A stretch of DNA of 64,000 nucleotides, taken from positions 62,001 to 126,000 of the forward strand of contig DAIPMW010000009.1 of assembly GCA_036768475.1 (NCBI GenBank), in the 5' to 3' direction. This document shows positions 46,015-57,351 of this stretch, one piece after another (position 1 is the first letter of the stretch; every line of letters starts with the position of its first letter). A program made the translations under genes and the position numbers. This DNA comes from JAEUMD01 sp036768475. GTDB lineage: Bacteria; Pseudomonadota; Alphaproteobacteria; Rhizobiales; Hyphomicrobiaceae. The notes under the pieces are model-generated. The model was not told the origin of the DNA. It did no database searches and was given only the letters and a program-made list of their open reading frames with translations.

Positions 46015-47364
46015 ATGAGCGGCGGCCGCCGCCTTCACGGCCTCAACGATATCTCCGACCACCAGCGACACGAGCGTTTCGTCGTCACCTTCCGCCATGA
46101 CGCGGATCACCGATTCCGTGCCGGACGGCCGGATGACCAGCCGACCACTGCCGCCGAGCCGCTCGCGCCCGGCGTCGATCGCCTTGATGACGCGGCTGTC
46201 ATCGAGCGGCTGCCCGTTCGAATAGCGCACATTCTGCAAGATCTGCGGCAGCGGACTGAAGCGCTTGCACACTTCCGAGACGGGTTTTCCGGTCGACACG
46301 ACGACCGCCAGGATTTGCAGCGCCGACACCAGCCCGTCGCCCGTCGTAATGAAATCGGAAAGAACGATATGGCCGGATTGCTCGCCACCGACGTTGAAGC
46401 CGTGCTTGCGCATGTACTCCACCACGTAGCGGTCGCCCACCGGCGTGCGCGCCAGTTGCAGGCCCAGGCTGCGCACGTACCGCTCAAGCCCGAGGTTACT
46501 CATCACCGTCGCTACGATACCGCCAGCCGCCAGGCGGCCGCGGCGCTGCCAGCTTTCGGCGATCACGGCCATGATCTGGTCGCCGTCGACGATCTGGCCT
46601 TTCTCGTCCACGATCACCACGCGGTCGGCATCACCATCGAGTGCGATGCCTATGTCAGCTCTGACCTCCTTGACCTTCTCGATGAGCGTATTGGGCGCCG
46701 TCGAGCCGCATTCATCATTGATGTTGCGCCCGTTGGGGTCCACGCCGATCTTGATGACTTCCGCGCCGAGTTCCCACAGGGCCGACGGCGCCACCTTGTA
46801 GCCCGCTCCGTTGGCGCAATCGATGACGATGCGCAGACCGTCGAGCCGCAGGTTTCGCGGCAGCGTGCGCTTGGCGAATTCGATGTAGCGCTCCTGAGCG
46901 CTCTCGACCCGCGTCGCCCGGCCGATGCGGTCTGCCCGCGCCAGCAACGGCGTGCAGTCGCGATCGATCAGTTCCTCGATCTGCTGCTCGGTCTCATCGG
47001 ACAGCTTGTAGCCATCCGGATCGAACAGCTTGATGCCGTTGTCGTCGAAGCGGTTATGCGAAGCCGAGATCATCACGCCCAGATCAGCCCTGAGCGAACG
47101 CGTGAGCATTGCCACCGCCGGCGTCGGCATCGGACCGAGCAGGAACACGTCCATACCCACCGAAGTGAAGCCGGACATCAGCGCTGCTTCGAGCATGTAC
47201 CCTGAAAGGCGCGTGTCCTTGCCGATCACAACGCGGTGCCGATGATCGCCGGAACGGAACACATGCCCCGCCGCCATGCCCACCTTCAACGCCACCTCGG
47301 AGGTCATTGGATGCTTGTTGGCGAGCCCCCGAATCCCGTCAGTTCCGAAATACCGCCGTGCCAT
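46012..47364 (-). CDS. glmM: Phosphoglucosamine mutase
   Basis: A 450-residue enzyme converting glucosamine-6-phosphate to glucosamine-1-phosphate on the path to UDP-GlcNAc. The phosphoserine loop VMISASHNRFDDNGIKLF has Ser102; the metal-binding DGDADR is in ALDGDADRVVIVDEKG, the sugar-binding GGEQSGHIVLSD follows, and the phosphate-binding RPSGTESVIRVMAEG is near the C-terminus. The start MARRYFGTDGIRG is the family standard. It is the last tol-pal-associated gene in reading order, after folP, but a divergent pair (parA-like) lies between. Confidence 0.98.
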   Translation of the reverse strand: MARRYFGTDGIRGLANKHPMTSEVALKVGMAAGHVFRSGDHRHRVVIGKDTRLSGYMLEAALMSGFTSVGMDVFLLGPMPTPAVAMLTRSLRADLGVMISASHNRFDDNGIKLFDPDGYKLSDETEQQIEELIDRDCTPLLARADRIGRATRVESAQERYIEFAKRTLPRNLRLDGLRIVIDCANGAGYKVAPSALWELGAEVIKIGVDPNGRNINDECGSTAPNTLIEKVKEVRADIGIALDGDADRVVIVDEKGQIVDGDQIMAVIAESWQRRGRLAAGGIVATVMSNLGLERYVRSLGLQLARTPVGDRYVVEYMRKHGFNVGGEQSGHIVLSDFITTGDGLVSALQILAVVVSTGKPVSEVCKRFSPLPQILQNVRYSNGQPLDDSRVIKAIDAGRERLGGSGRLVIRPSGTESVIRVMAEGDDETLVSLVVGDIVEAVKAAAAAH

Positions 47365-47813
47365 CTGCGCTCAACCCTCGAAAACCTGGTTCACTGTCCG
47401 GGCCAGAACTCAATCATGACGCCCGGCCCGGTCACCGATCGATAACCCGGTGCAGCTGCCTGCTGGTCGCGAAATGTGCCCCAATCGTAGGTCTTGGTTA
47501 AGCACAACGCGCCAACGGGTGCACAACAAATTGCATTTGCAGTCGTTACCAGAGCTTGAAGTCGGCCAGACGGACCCTTACACCCCGCTCGCCACTTGAG
47601 ATTTCTCTCTTCCGGCCACCGGCCCGCCGCATGGACCTGCGACACCGCGTGCCGATCTATCCCAGGACGCGCCAAGGTTTGGGCACATAGGTTTGGCAAT
47701 TCGGCAACAGATTTGAGTGGCATTGCATAGCCACCCTTCCGATCAAGGGACCATACAACAAAAACGCGCTATCTGTTCGGCAATCTCGACAGTTGCGTAT
47801 CCGGAGCAATGAG
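47365..47813. other. Gap with no gene recognised
   Basis: Between divergent glmM and parA-like genes. A 110-residue minus-strand frame exists but is poor in protein-like features. Likely holds both promoters. Confidence 0.45.
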
Positions 47814-48704
47814 ATGGCATTCTTCCTGGCCGTGGCGAACCGCAAGGGTGGCGTCGGCAAGTCGACCGTTTCCGTCATGTTGGCCCATGCCTTGAGCGTC
47901 TGGGGCGGCAAACGGGTGCTGATTATGGACCTCGACTCCCAGTGCAACGCCTCCCTGATCCTGATCGGCGGCCAGGGCTGGAGCGAAGCCAGAAAGTCCA
48001 ACCGCACCATCGCGGACTATTTCTTCGACCTGTTCGATGGTCAGGCCCTGCAACCGAAAGAGTATCTTCTTCACGGCGTCGGCGACGTCGCCAACGGCCA
48101 GGGCAAGGCGCCCAGGTTGTCGCTACTGCCCGGATCACTGCTTCTGGAGGACGTCCAGGGCGAGCTTTTCCTCAAGCAGGCCCAGCAGTCCAACGACCCC
48201 GATATCGTTGCAAATCGCGTGCGCGGCCGCCTGGAACAGCTTTTGCGACGCTTCGAGGGCTCCTTTGACGTCGTCATTCTGGATTGTGCGCCGGGCCTTT
48301 CATTCGCAGCCCTCGCCGCTTTGAAGATTGCCGACAAGGTGCTGGTCCCGTTCCGCCCCGACTACGTCTCCCAGCTCGCCGTCGACCGCATCGCGCTCAT
48401 CATCGAGGGCAAGCGCAATCTGGATGATCTGGAGGAAATCCCCATCGAGGATCGCCGTTATGTCTGCCTTGCCAACTACGTTCGCGATGCGAACGGTCGC
48501 GAACGCACGCTGATCGAGGAAATCGCGCTCGTCCACCCGATGCTGGAAACTCAGATGCCACAGCGTGACGGCATCGCCAATGCCTTCGACTGGATCTCCG
48601 AGCTTCAGCCGATCGAGCAGAAATACGGTAACGGCGTCACCGATCTCAAAAAGCTGTATGCAGAGATCGCCCCCCTCATTGACAGCGCAACCGCCGCGAC
48701 CTGA
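47814..48704 (+). CDS. ParA/MinD-type ATPase
   Basis: A 296-residue deviant Walker-A ATPase of the ParA group. The motif KGGVGKST at residues 11-18 carries the signature lysine K11; MDLDSQCNASL and VVILDCAPGLSFAAL (switch/Walker B) follow. C-terminal EIPIEDRRYVCLANYV and PMLETQMPQRDGIANAFDW are characteristic. No N-terminal DNA-binding domain, so it is the short cargo-positioning type and not a classical plasmid ParA. It is 50 bp before a small gene of unknown function, and no parB or parS is visible. GGAG at 47803 supports ATG 47814. Confidence 0.9.
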   Translation: MAFFLAVANRKGGVGKSTVSVMLAHALSVWGGKRVLIMDLDSQCNASLILIGGQGWSEARKSNRTIADYFFDLFDGQALQPKEYLLHGVGDVANGQGKAPRLSLLPGSLLLEDVQGELFLKQAQQSNDPDIVANRVRGRLEQLLRRFEGSFDVVILDCAPGLSFAALAALKIADKVLVPFRPDYVSQLAVDRIALIIEGKRNLDDLEEIPIEDRRYVCLANYVRDANGRERTLIEEIALVHPMLETQMPQRDGIANAFDWISELQPIEQKYGNGVTDLKKLYAEIAPLIDSATAAT

Positions 48705-48754
48705 GATCAGGGTTCCGGACGTCGGACGAATCGGCGCGCGAGAAGCAGGATACG

Positions 48755-49237
48755 ATGGCAGGATCGGCGCAGCTCTGGCCAGGCCCCAAGATGCGGGCCT
48801 TCATCCGGTCTATTCTGGCCGCCGAGCCCGGTGTGGACGCCGAGCTCGCCGACCGGCTCGCTCAGCGCTGCGTAAAGCGCATCGCCCGCATGCTCGTCTG
48901 GGATTCGAGCGGCGCCGATGTGCCAGAAGATCCAGGTGCGCCGCCCGCCGCTGCGTCCAACGCGAAGCCTCACAGCGCGCAAACCTCCGGGCCTGCCGAC
49001 GACGCAGCGACGTTCGATCCGTTCGCGTTCTCCGTCGTCGTGATGCTGAAACGGCAGGGACGCAGCGCCCTCATGAAGCGGCTGGAGGCGATCGACGACC
49101 CAGACAAGTTGCGCAAGATCGCCGAGGCGCAGCATCTGGGGATCGACAAGTCGCTCCGCTCCGCGCGGAAACTGCGCGAGGCCATCGTCGCGGGTGCCGA
49201 GCAGCGGCTGGCTGACCGCCGGGCAGCGGCAAGCTGA
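48755..49237 (+). CDS. Partner of ParA-like ATPase, function unknown
   Basis: A 160-residue protein that I do not recognise. It has an N-terminal helical part (MRAFIRSILAAEPGVDAELADRLAQRCVKRIARMLVW), a disordered Ala/Pro-rich middle (about 60-95) and a C-terminal basic helical part (VVVMLKRQGRSALMKRLEAIDDPDKLRKIAEAQHLGIDKSLRSARKLREAIVAG). It follows the ParA-like gene at 50 bp on the same strand, which suggests a functional pair. The arrangement is like that of small partners of cargo-positioning ParA ATPases. Confidence 0.8.
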   Translation: MAGSAQLWPGPKMRAFIRSILAAEPGVDAELADRLAQRCVKRIARMLVWDSSGADVPEDPGAPPAAASNAKPHSAQTSGPADDAATFDPFAFSVVVMLKRQGRSALMKRLEAIDDPDKLRKIAEAQHLGIDKSLRSARKLREAIVAGAEQRLADRRAAAS

Positions 49238-49342
49238 AAGTGCTGCACCGGTTTTACCCGAAGCGGCTGGCCGTTACGCCTCCTTGAAGTCACCGCGCCC
49301 CGCGAACCTTTCGTGATGAACGTCCACGCTCCCTGCGATCAT

Positions 49343-50485
49343 TCAGCTTTCGCTCTTGGCTTCGTGTCCCTTCTCTTGCCCGGTAATCGCCGCGTTCCAG
49401 ACATCGACCGCCTGCCGGGTCGCCGCCACATCGTGCACGCGCACGATCTGCACACCTTGCGCCACCGATGACAACGCCGCCGCAAGAGAACCCGGCATGC
49501 GCTCTTTCGGGGATTCCACGTTCGAGATCTGTCCGATGAGCTTCTTGCGCGATGCGCCGAGCAGCACCGGCACGCCGAGCCCGTGATACAGGCTCATCGC
49601 AGCCAGCACCGCCACGTTGTGGTGCAGGTGCTTGCCGAAACCGATGCCCGGATCAACGGCGATTTTCTCACGTGTGAGCCCCGCCGCCTCGCATGCCTCG
49701 ATACGATCCTCCAGGAAGTCGAATACATCCAGCACGACATCCTCGTACTGCGGGTTCTCGTTCATTGTCTTCGGATCGCCCTGCGCATGCATGAGGATCA
49801 CCGGCAATCCCGTGTCCGCCGCTGCCTCCAGAGCTTTTCGATCGTGCGTCAGCGCCGACACGTCGTTGAGGATGTCGGCACCCGCCGCCGCCGCCTGCCG
49901 CATCACCTCAGCCTTGCGCGTGTCGACTGAGATCTTCTTGTCCGTTTTAGCCCGCACCCCTTCGATCACAGGGATCACGCGCCGGAGCTCTTCCTCCAGC
50001 GCCACGGCATCCGAGCCAGGCCGCGTCGACTCGCCGCCGATGTCGAGGATGTCGGCACCCTCTTCAGCCAGGCGCACGGCATGATCGATCGCCGCCTGGG
50101 TGCTGTCGAAGCGGCCGCCGTCCGAGAAGCTGTCGGGCGTAACATTGACGATGCCCATGATCGTCGTGCGATCCATTGCCAGCCCGGCAAACGGCGGACG
50201 TACCGCAATGATCCGCTCGTAGAGCAGCCACATGCGCTCGCCGTCGAATGGCTCCTGAAACCAGTCGCGGTTCTCGAACCCCTCTTCGCCGAACGCCGGC
50301 ATCAGCCGGCACCGCCGATGCGGCTCTTGCGAACGGTCGATCAGCTCCAGATGCGCAAAGACGAGATCCGGACGGCCGGCAAGCCGCGAGACGGGATCGG
50401 TAAGTTGCCGGTCCTGCCGGCGAACATCAACGCCGAGACTGACGATTGGGCGGAGGTAATGCGGGGGGCGCTTGACAGCGGCCAT
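49343..50485 (-). CDS. folP: Dihydropteroate synthase with N-terminal extension
   Basis: A 380-residue protein whose residues 105-375 are the folate enzyme joining pABA and the pterin diphosphate (TTIMGIVNVTPDSFSDGG, DILDIGGESTRPGSD, EVMRQAAAAGADILNDVSALTHD, VILMHAQGDPKTM, IAVDPGIGFGKHLHHNVAVL, VLLGASRKKLIGQI, VRVHDVAATRQA). Residues 1-104 (PHYLRPIVSLGVDVRRQDRQL to LYERIIAVRPPFAGLAMD) are unusual for FolP, which normally is about 280 residues. Start 50485 has GAGGTG upstream; 50176 would remove the extension but has no good ribosome site. ftsH lies upstream. Confidence 0.92.
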   Translation of the reverse strand: MAAVKRPPHYLRPIVSLGVDVRRQDRQLTDPVSRLAGRPDLVFAHLELIDRSQEPHRRCRLMPAFGEEGFENRDWFQEPFDGERMWLLYERIIAVRPPFAGLAMDRTTIMGIVNVTPDSFSDGGRFDSTQAAIDHAVRLAEEGADILDIGGESTRPGSDAVALEEELRRVIPVIEGVRAKTDKKISVDTRKAEVMRQAAAAGADILNDVSALTHDRKALEAAADTGLPVILMHAQGDPKTMNENPQYEDVVLDVFDFLEDRIEACEAAGLTREKIAVDPGIGFGKHLHHNVAVLAAMSLYHGLGVPVLLGASRKKLIGQISNVESPKERMPGSLAAALSSVAQGVQIVRVHDVAATRQAVDVWNAAITGQEKGHEAKSES

Positions 50486-50516
50486 TGTGAGTTCACCTCG
50501 TCGCAAACGGGCCGGA

Positions 50517-50554
50517 CAAAGAAAAGAGCCCTCCGGTACGTGCCGGAGGGCTCT
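50517..50554 (-). terminator. Terminator after ftsH
   Basis: On the minus strand AGAGCCCTCCGG-CACGTA-CCGGAGGGCTCT then TTTCTTT: a 12-bp stem with a U-rich tail between ftsH and folP. So folP is likely to have its own promoter, at least partly. Confidence 0.9.
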
Positions 50555-50581
50555 GCAATGTCGTCTGTTTGGCGGCCGCAA

Positions 50582-52525
<1,944 letters not shown>

Positions 52526-52922
52526 CCACTTGTTCCTATTCGTACCGGGCCCTGAGTACGCCCATTATCGTTCGGCCATACCCGCGCAGCGAGCTGTCGA
52601 AACCCCTTGAGATCGCAGACCGGCCTACCGCTCGGTATCCAGCCGTTAAGATAGGAGCCCCCCGGGCCTTTGCCAAGCGACCCGGATGGCGGCGAAATGC
52701 CCATTTTGCGCTGTTCCCGCAGGCCCAATCCCCATAGCGCGAGCACAATTCCATATCGATCAGTCTCTCATGAACGGGTTCAAGCCACGTTAACCCCCGA
52801 AACGGGCGGTTTCGGCAAAGATGCCAAAATCACTTGGCGACCAAGCAAATAACGGACCGTGTCAAAGAAACTAACCCTTCTGCCCGCGGCGAACACGCGC
52901 ATTTGCGCCACATTTTGCGCCG
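52526..52922. other. ftsH upstream region
   Basis: No gene recognised. Contains the candidate ftsH promoter at 52649-52677 and ends at the tilS stop. Confidence 0.5.
52649..52677 (-). promoter_or_regulatory. Candidate ftsH promoter
   Basis: On the minus strand CTTGGC, 17 bp, CTATCT, then TTAAC, about 125 nt before the ftsH start. Fits a sigma-70-like or heat-shock-type promoter loosely; unproven. Confidence 0.3.
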
Positions 52923-54524
52923 CTACCACGGTACGTGCCCGAACGATGCGCTGAACTGCCTATTATTTTTTCCTTCGAACGCGGCCCAATCCGCACCGAC
53001 CGCCTCGGGCACGTCGCCAAGGCGCTCCAGCACCGAGACAAGCCCCGGATAGGCGACGATCTCACCACCCACGGATACCACAGGCAAAGTTGCAGCAGCA
53101 GCAGCCGGCCATTTCAGGTCTTTCAGGTGCGCCACCGCTTTCTTGACGTCCGCCCAGCCTTGCATGCCCAACGCACGCACAACCGCCCCGTTCGGCGCAT
53201 CCTCGCCCGCCGACACCTCGAACCGGCGCCCGTCCCAATCGACCGTTTGGCCAGGCTCAATCGGAATGGTCGGCAGTCCTTCGCCCGCCCCCTCGCGATA
53301 AACGCGCAACCGCTGGCCATGCTCGCCGAGGAACTCGATCTTGCATCCGCCCAGTGTCACCCCGGACGGCCGCCCCGCGCTCGCACACACGATGAGCAGC
53401 TTTTCCAATTGCGCCAACGCAACCTCACGCGCGCTTCCGCCGTGAGCACGCAGCATCTGCCGGAGCGTGCGCATCGCGACGTAGTCGCCAACAAAGTACG
53501 GATTACGGACGTCGATATCGAACTCCGACATCAAGCCGCCATGCGAGAAAGCCGGACGATGGGAAAGAAATTCATCGCTGTCCATTAGGGCACGAAGATC
53601 GTGTTCTGCCTCCCTCAGCCGCCGCGCGCTCAGTGCGATCTTGTCCGCGGTCAGCCCAACCGCGCCGAACTGCGCCAGAATTTTGCGTACACGCACGCGC
53701 TCGAACCGTTCGTCCTCGTTGGAGGGATCGTCGACCCAACGCGCACCATATGCTTCGAGCGTCGCGACGAGCCGCGCTTTCGACACATCGAGCAGCGGTC
53801 TCAAAATCGTGACTTGGAACGATTGCGGTCGTTCCAACGTCGCACGGCAATCGATGCCGTCGATGTTGCGTATCCCGCCGAGCCCCTCGAGCCCGCTGCC
53901 GCGGGCGAGCCGCATCAGGAACGTCTCGGCTTGATCCTCCTGGTGGTGTGCCGTAACGACTGCCCGCCGCAGGTTGCTCACGCACCCAAAACCAGTCGAG
54001 CGGGCAATCTCATCGAGAAGCCCCGCTTCGGCCCGCAGGACATCACACATCAGGTCGCGACGGGCCGCGCGAGCCAGCTCTTGAATTGCACTCGCAGGCT
54101 TGGGCCCCTCCCACGTCAAGCAAACGCAGGCTAACCCAAGCCTGGAAGCCTCCTCGCAGACAAGACGAGCTTCCTCGCGGGACGCATCGCGCAAGCCATG
54201 ATCCACCGTCAGAACGACCACGTGCGGCGTGCAGCCAATACGCTTCAAGTCACCGCCGGTTTCCACCTTTGCAAGCCACGCCGGCTTGACAAGCCCGGTC
54301 CAATCGGTGAGCGGCGTCGAATAGTTGGCCGGATTCGCGAACGCCTGCCGCCAGGTCTCGGCCCAACCGGCCTGTACGTCCGGCCTCTTGGCCCACCGCG
54401 CCGCCATGTGCATGAGCGCCATGCTGTCGGCGCCACCGGAGACGGCAAGCGCCAGCGGCCGGCGCTCGTATCCGGCGAATAGCCCCGCCATTTCCTCGTC
54501 CGAGATAGGGGCTGCATCACTCAT
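52923..54524 (-). CDS. tilS: tRNA(Ile)-lysidine synthetase
   Basis: A 533-residue enzyme that puts lysine on C34 of tRNA-Ile(CAU) so it reads AUA. The ATP motif SGGADSMALMH is at residues 29-39. TVDHGLRDASREEA, the ARAARRDLM segment, RRAVVTAHHQEDQAETFLMRLARGSGLEGLGGI and RPLLDVSKARLVATL are family landmarks. C-terminal substrate-binding domains follow. ATG 54524 fits; the frame starts at 54551 and overlaps the ybgF stop. No strong ribosome site. Only 18 bp from ybgF, so co-transcribed. Confidence 0.95.
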   Translation of the reverse strand: MSDAAPISDEEMAGLFAGYERRPLALAVSGGADSMALMHMAARWAKRPDVQAGWAETWRQAFANPANYSTPLTDWTGLVKPAWLAKVETGGDLKRIGCTPHVVVLTVDHGLRDASREEARLVCEEASRLGLACVCLTWEGPKPASAIQELARAARRDLMCDVLRAEAGLLDEIARSTGFGCVSNLRRAVVTAHHQEDQAETFLMRLARGSGLEGLGGIRNIDGIDCRATLERPQSFQVTILRPLLDVSKARLVATLEAYGARWVDDPSNEDERFERVRVRKILAQFGAVGLTADKIALSARRLREAEHDLRALMDSDEFLSHRPAFSHGGLMSEFDIDVRNPYFVGDYVAMRTLRQMLRAHGGSAREVALAQLEKLLIVCASAGRPSGVTLGGCKIEFLGEHGQRLRVYREGAGEGLPTIPIEPGQTVDWDGRRFEVSAGEDAPNGAVVRALGMQGWADVKKAVAHLKDLKWPAAAAATLPVVSVGGEIVAYPGLVSVLERLGDVPEAVGADWAAFEGKNNRQFSASFGHVPW

Positions 54525-54541
54525 GGATCTGTCTTGGCCGC

Positions 54542-55549
54542 TCAGCGGCACTTAAGGCGGCGCTGCTCCGATGCTGCCTTTTCTTTCACATGGGCCGGCG
54601 CATCGGGAAAGCGCGAAACCAGTTCCCCGAACGAGGAACACGCCGCATCTTTCTGCCCCAGCCGGTCAAGCGACATCGCAAGCTTCAGCAGGCTGTCGGG
54701 CGCCTTGTTCGATTTCGCGTACGTCTGATAGCCCTTCAGGAACGCACTCGCCGCCGGCTTGTAGGAGCCGCGCACGAAATGCGTCTCGCCAAGCCAGTAC
54801 TGCGCGTCACCCGCGCGCGGATCGTTCGGATAAGCCTTGAGGAACTCTTCGAACGACGCCTCCGCCGCACCATAGTCCTGCCGCAGCAGATGACCGTAAG
54901 CCGTATCATAGTCCTGCTTGGCACTCGCATTGTTGTCCACCGGCGGCAGCGCGGCGATTTGCGTGCCGCCTGCGCTGAACTGGGCAACACCGGACGACTG
55001 CGGCTGCGCATCGATCAGGCTTCCGATGGGATCGCCACCGCCCGCCGTCACCGTCGTTGACCCGAAGGACGAGGGAATATTGGTCGTCGTCGGAGCCGAG
55101 CGTTCTGCATACGAGGGACGCGCGCCACCGAGATCGCCACGATCACCGCCGCCCATCTGGCGCACCTGGCTCGTCAACCGCTGCACCTCCGATGACAAGG
55201 CGCGGATCTGCGTCTCCATACCTTCGATGCGCGCCGCATCGCTCGCACCATAGCCACCGGCGGCTGCCACCGGCGCTGCGGCGCGCCCTCCACCCGATCG
55301 GGCAAGACTTTCCAGCGTGCCGATCGTCACCTGCATGTCGACCAGTTGCTCCTCGAGTTGCTCGACACGCCGCTGCAAAACCGCGTTGCCACTATTGTCC
55401 GCAGTGCGCGCCTTGCCCTTCGCGCCATCCTGAGCCTGACCGAGCATCGGCAGGGCAACTGCCATCGCCAGCCCTAACGCAGCACAAAGCATCGCGCGCG
55501 AGAATTGCGATCCAACCCGGGTGCGCATCGATGAGATCGACGACATCAT
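54542..55549 (-). CDS. ybgF: Tol-Pal system protein YbgF (CpoB)
   Basis: A 335-residue periplasmic coordinator of Tol-Pal and cell-wall synthesis. A signal peptide (AMLCAALGLAMAVALPMLGQAQ) is followed by an N-terminal coiled coil (AVLQRRVEQLEEQLVDMQVTIGTLESLAR and IEGMETQIRALSSEVQRLTSQVRQM), a Ser/Thr/Gly-rich linker, and C-terminal TPRs (YDTAYGHLLRQDYGAAEASFEEFLKAYPNDPRAGDAQYWLGETHFVRGSYKPAASAFLKGYQTY). Start 55549 has GGAG upstream; the frame is open to 55711. Confidence 0.93.
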   Translation of the reverse strand: MMSSISSMRTRVGSQFSRAMLCAALGLAMAVALPMLGQAQDGAKGKARTADNSGNAVLQRRVEQLEEQLVDMQVTIGTLESLARSGGGRAAAPVAAAGGYGASDAARIEGMETQIRALSSEVQRLTSQVRQMGGGDRGDLGGARPSYAERSAPTTTNIPSSFGSTTVTAGGGDPIGSLIDAQPQSSGVAQFSAGGTQIAALPPVDNNASAKQDYDTAYGHLLRQDYGAAEASFEEFLKAYPNDPRAGDAQYWLGETHFVRGSYKPAASAFLKGYQTYAKSNKAPDSLLKLAMSLDRLGQKDAACSSFGELVSRFPDAPAHVKEKAASEQRRLKCR

Positions 55550-55809
55550 GTGTCTCCAGCTTCGCAACATTGGATCAGCGTGCCACATCGCACCGGTCAG
55601 GATCGACCCACCGCGTTGGCGCGCCGCCGCCGGACCACCACGGCTCGACCGCGCTCGCCCCGCAAAAACCGCTTTTGCGCCGCGTTGCCGATAGCTCGCA
55701 CGGACAAGCACGTCACTCCGGCCCGCCTCATGTTCAAGGCATCGGACGTTCGACCGCCAATGTCAACGCTGCACGGGCATGTTCCCGAAAGCCGTTGACC
55801 TGCGGCACC

Positions 55810-56910
55810 TTACCGAGGTGCGATTTGATCGAACGGCACCTGGTTGAGGCTGGGGTGGTCGCCAGGGCGCGGCGGTAAGACGACCATGAGGCGTATGACG
55901 GCCCGCCGGTTCTGCGAGCGGCAGTCGCTTGATTCGCACGTCGCAACAGGGTCCCTCCGACCACGCACGTCAATGTCCAGCCGATCCGCCTTCATTCCGA
56001 CGCCAATCAGCAGCCTCCGCGCTGTCTCGGCCCGCTGGCGCGCAATTGCGTCGTTATCCGCTTCGCTGCCCGGCTCATCCGAATGGCCTTCGACAACGAC
56101 GTAGAGATCGGGATACCGCGCCAGCCAATCGGCCTGGCTCTCGAGCACACTGCGCGCCCTTGTCCCGATCTGAGCGCTGCCAGTAGCGAAAAAGATGCGG
56201 TCTCCAACATCGGTGCGCAGCAACTGCTCGAAACGGGGCGAGGGGCGCGCCTGCGCGCGCCAGGGCTGTGGTGAAACAAATACATCGGCTGCCTGGGGTG
56301 ACACGGTTGTCGACATGGCGGCCTCGCGCGCATCTGCCGCTCCCCTCGTTGCAAGTGCGTCCGCATCCAGGTCTGCCGGTCTGATGCCCGAGGCATCCGC
56401 ATCGATCGAACCGGGTCGCTGCGGGCCCGGCAGCTCCGGCAGAGGCGTGCCGCTCACGGCGGAATCGGTTTCGCGTGCTGAGCTGAAATGAGGAGCCGAA
56501 ACAGAGACCTCCCCGCGGTAGATGGCGCCGAGACGCCGCCGCGCCACCATCGCTTCGGGCGCCCCTGGGGCTTTAGCGATCACTTGCTCCAGCAATTGCT
56601 GCGCGCGCTCCAGGTGACCACGCGCTTGCGCAGCGCTCGCCTCGTCAAGCATCGCGCGAACGTCATCGTCGTCCGAGCCCGCATGCTGACCGCTATCTCC
56701 TTGCGTCGAGGTGTCCGCGCGCCATCCATCGATGACCGCTGGTGACGGTGGCGGTGAACCGGCCGCATCGCCGCTGCCATAACCAGCCCCATATCGGGGC
56801 TCGGCAATCGGTGCCGACAAAGGTGTCGCAAGAGTGACAAGCAGCACGCCGGCGAGCGCACGCAAAAACCATGTCTTGCGCGGCGGAATTGTAGACCCGC
56901 CCACGGCCAT
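55810..56910 (-). CDS. OmpA/Pal-like protein with possible TPR
   Basis: A 366-residue exported protein between pal and ybgF. A signal peptide (TWFLRALAGVLLVTLATPLSAPIAEP) is followed by a possible TPR segment (VRAMLDEASAAQARGHLERAQQLLEQVIAKAPGAPEAMVARRRLGAIYRG), a Ser/Ala-rich linker, and a C-terminal OmpA domain (VGDRIFFATGSAQIGTRARSVLESQADWLARYPDLYVVVEGHSDEPGSEADNDAIARQRAETARRLL, end CESSDCRSQNRRAVIRLMVVL). The OmpA domain mirrors the neighbouring Pal in order and spacing, including the CxxxxCxSQNRR stretch. There is no lipobox. The start is uncertain; the frame opens at 57027. Confidence 0.85.
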   Translation of the reverse strand: MAVGGSTIPPRKTWFLRALAGVLLVTLATPLSAPIAEPRYGAGYGSGDAAGSPPPSPAVIDGWRADTSTQGDSGQHAGSDDDDVRAMLDEASAAQARGHLERAQQLLEQVIAKAPGAPEAMVARRRLGAIYRGEVSVSAPHFSSARETDSAVSGTPLPELPGPQRPGSIDADASGIRPADLDADALATRGAADAREAAMSTTVSPQAADVFVSPQPWRAQARPSPRFEQLLRTDVGDRIFFATGSAQIGTRARSVLESQADWLARYPDLYVVVEGHSDEPGSEADNDAIARQRAETARRLLIGVGMKADRLDIDVRGRRDPVATCESSDCRSQNRRAVIRLMVVLPPRPGDHPSLNQVPFDQIAPR

Positions 56911-57027
56911 GCCCGTCAATCTGTCCGTTCTGGAAACACCATGCTCGCGAAGACGACAGCCCATGACCGGACCGCCGCCATAGCGACCTGCAAATTCCGA
57001 TTTGTCCCGCACCGCTTTACATTCCAA

Positions 57028-57351
57028 CGCGTTTCAGCAGCAAAGTGATCTATTTTTTGGGCCAAACTTTGCTGCAAACGCGGCTGACAGCAGTCATTGG
57101 GGAAAGTTTCACGAATTGAAACTGAGCGTGGCTTGCGTGCAGCATCAAGACATAACGCGCGCGTTCGTATGCGCCGGCCACGCAAACCAGTCGGCGCGAG
57201 CCCGCCGCCCGATCATCGAGACACGGGATCGGCTGGATGGATGCCCAAAAGCTTCCGGCGACGGCGTGAACGAGACACGCAAACAACGCGCTAAAAGCAG
57301 GCCACGGTGTGCTGATCTAAGTCCACCGGCAACGGCCTGCTCTCGCGGCGA
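57028..57351. other. Gap between pal and the OmpA-like gene
   Basis: Contains the pal terminator at 57296-57341; the rest shows no gene. Confidence 0.55.
57293..57341 (-). terminator. Terminator of pal
   Basis: On the minus strand AGCAGGCC ... GGCCTGCTTTT with an inner CGGTG/CACCG stem, directly after the pal stop. Long loop, but the U-tract is present. Confidence 0.75.

Noticed and set aside
47391..47723. Minus-strand frame of 110 residues between glmM and the ParA-like gene
   Set aside because: No ribosome site, no membrane, signal or domain pattern, and composition looks non-coding.
47814..48704. ParA-like gene as a plasmid partition or integrated element marker
   Set aside because: No parB, parS or replication gene nearby, and it lies within a conserved chromosomal cluster.
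49617..50084. Long plus-strand frames opposite folP and ftsH
   Set aside because: Shadows of strongly conserved genes with high-GC third positions.
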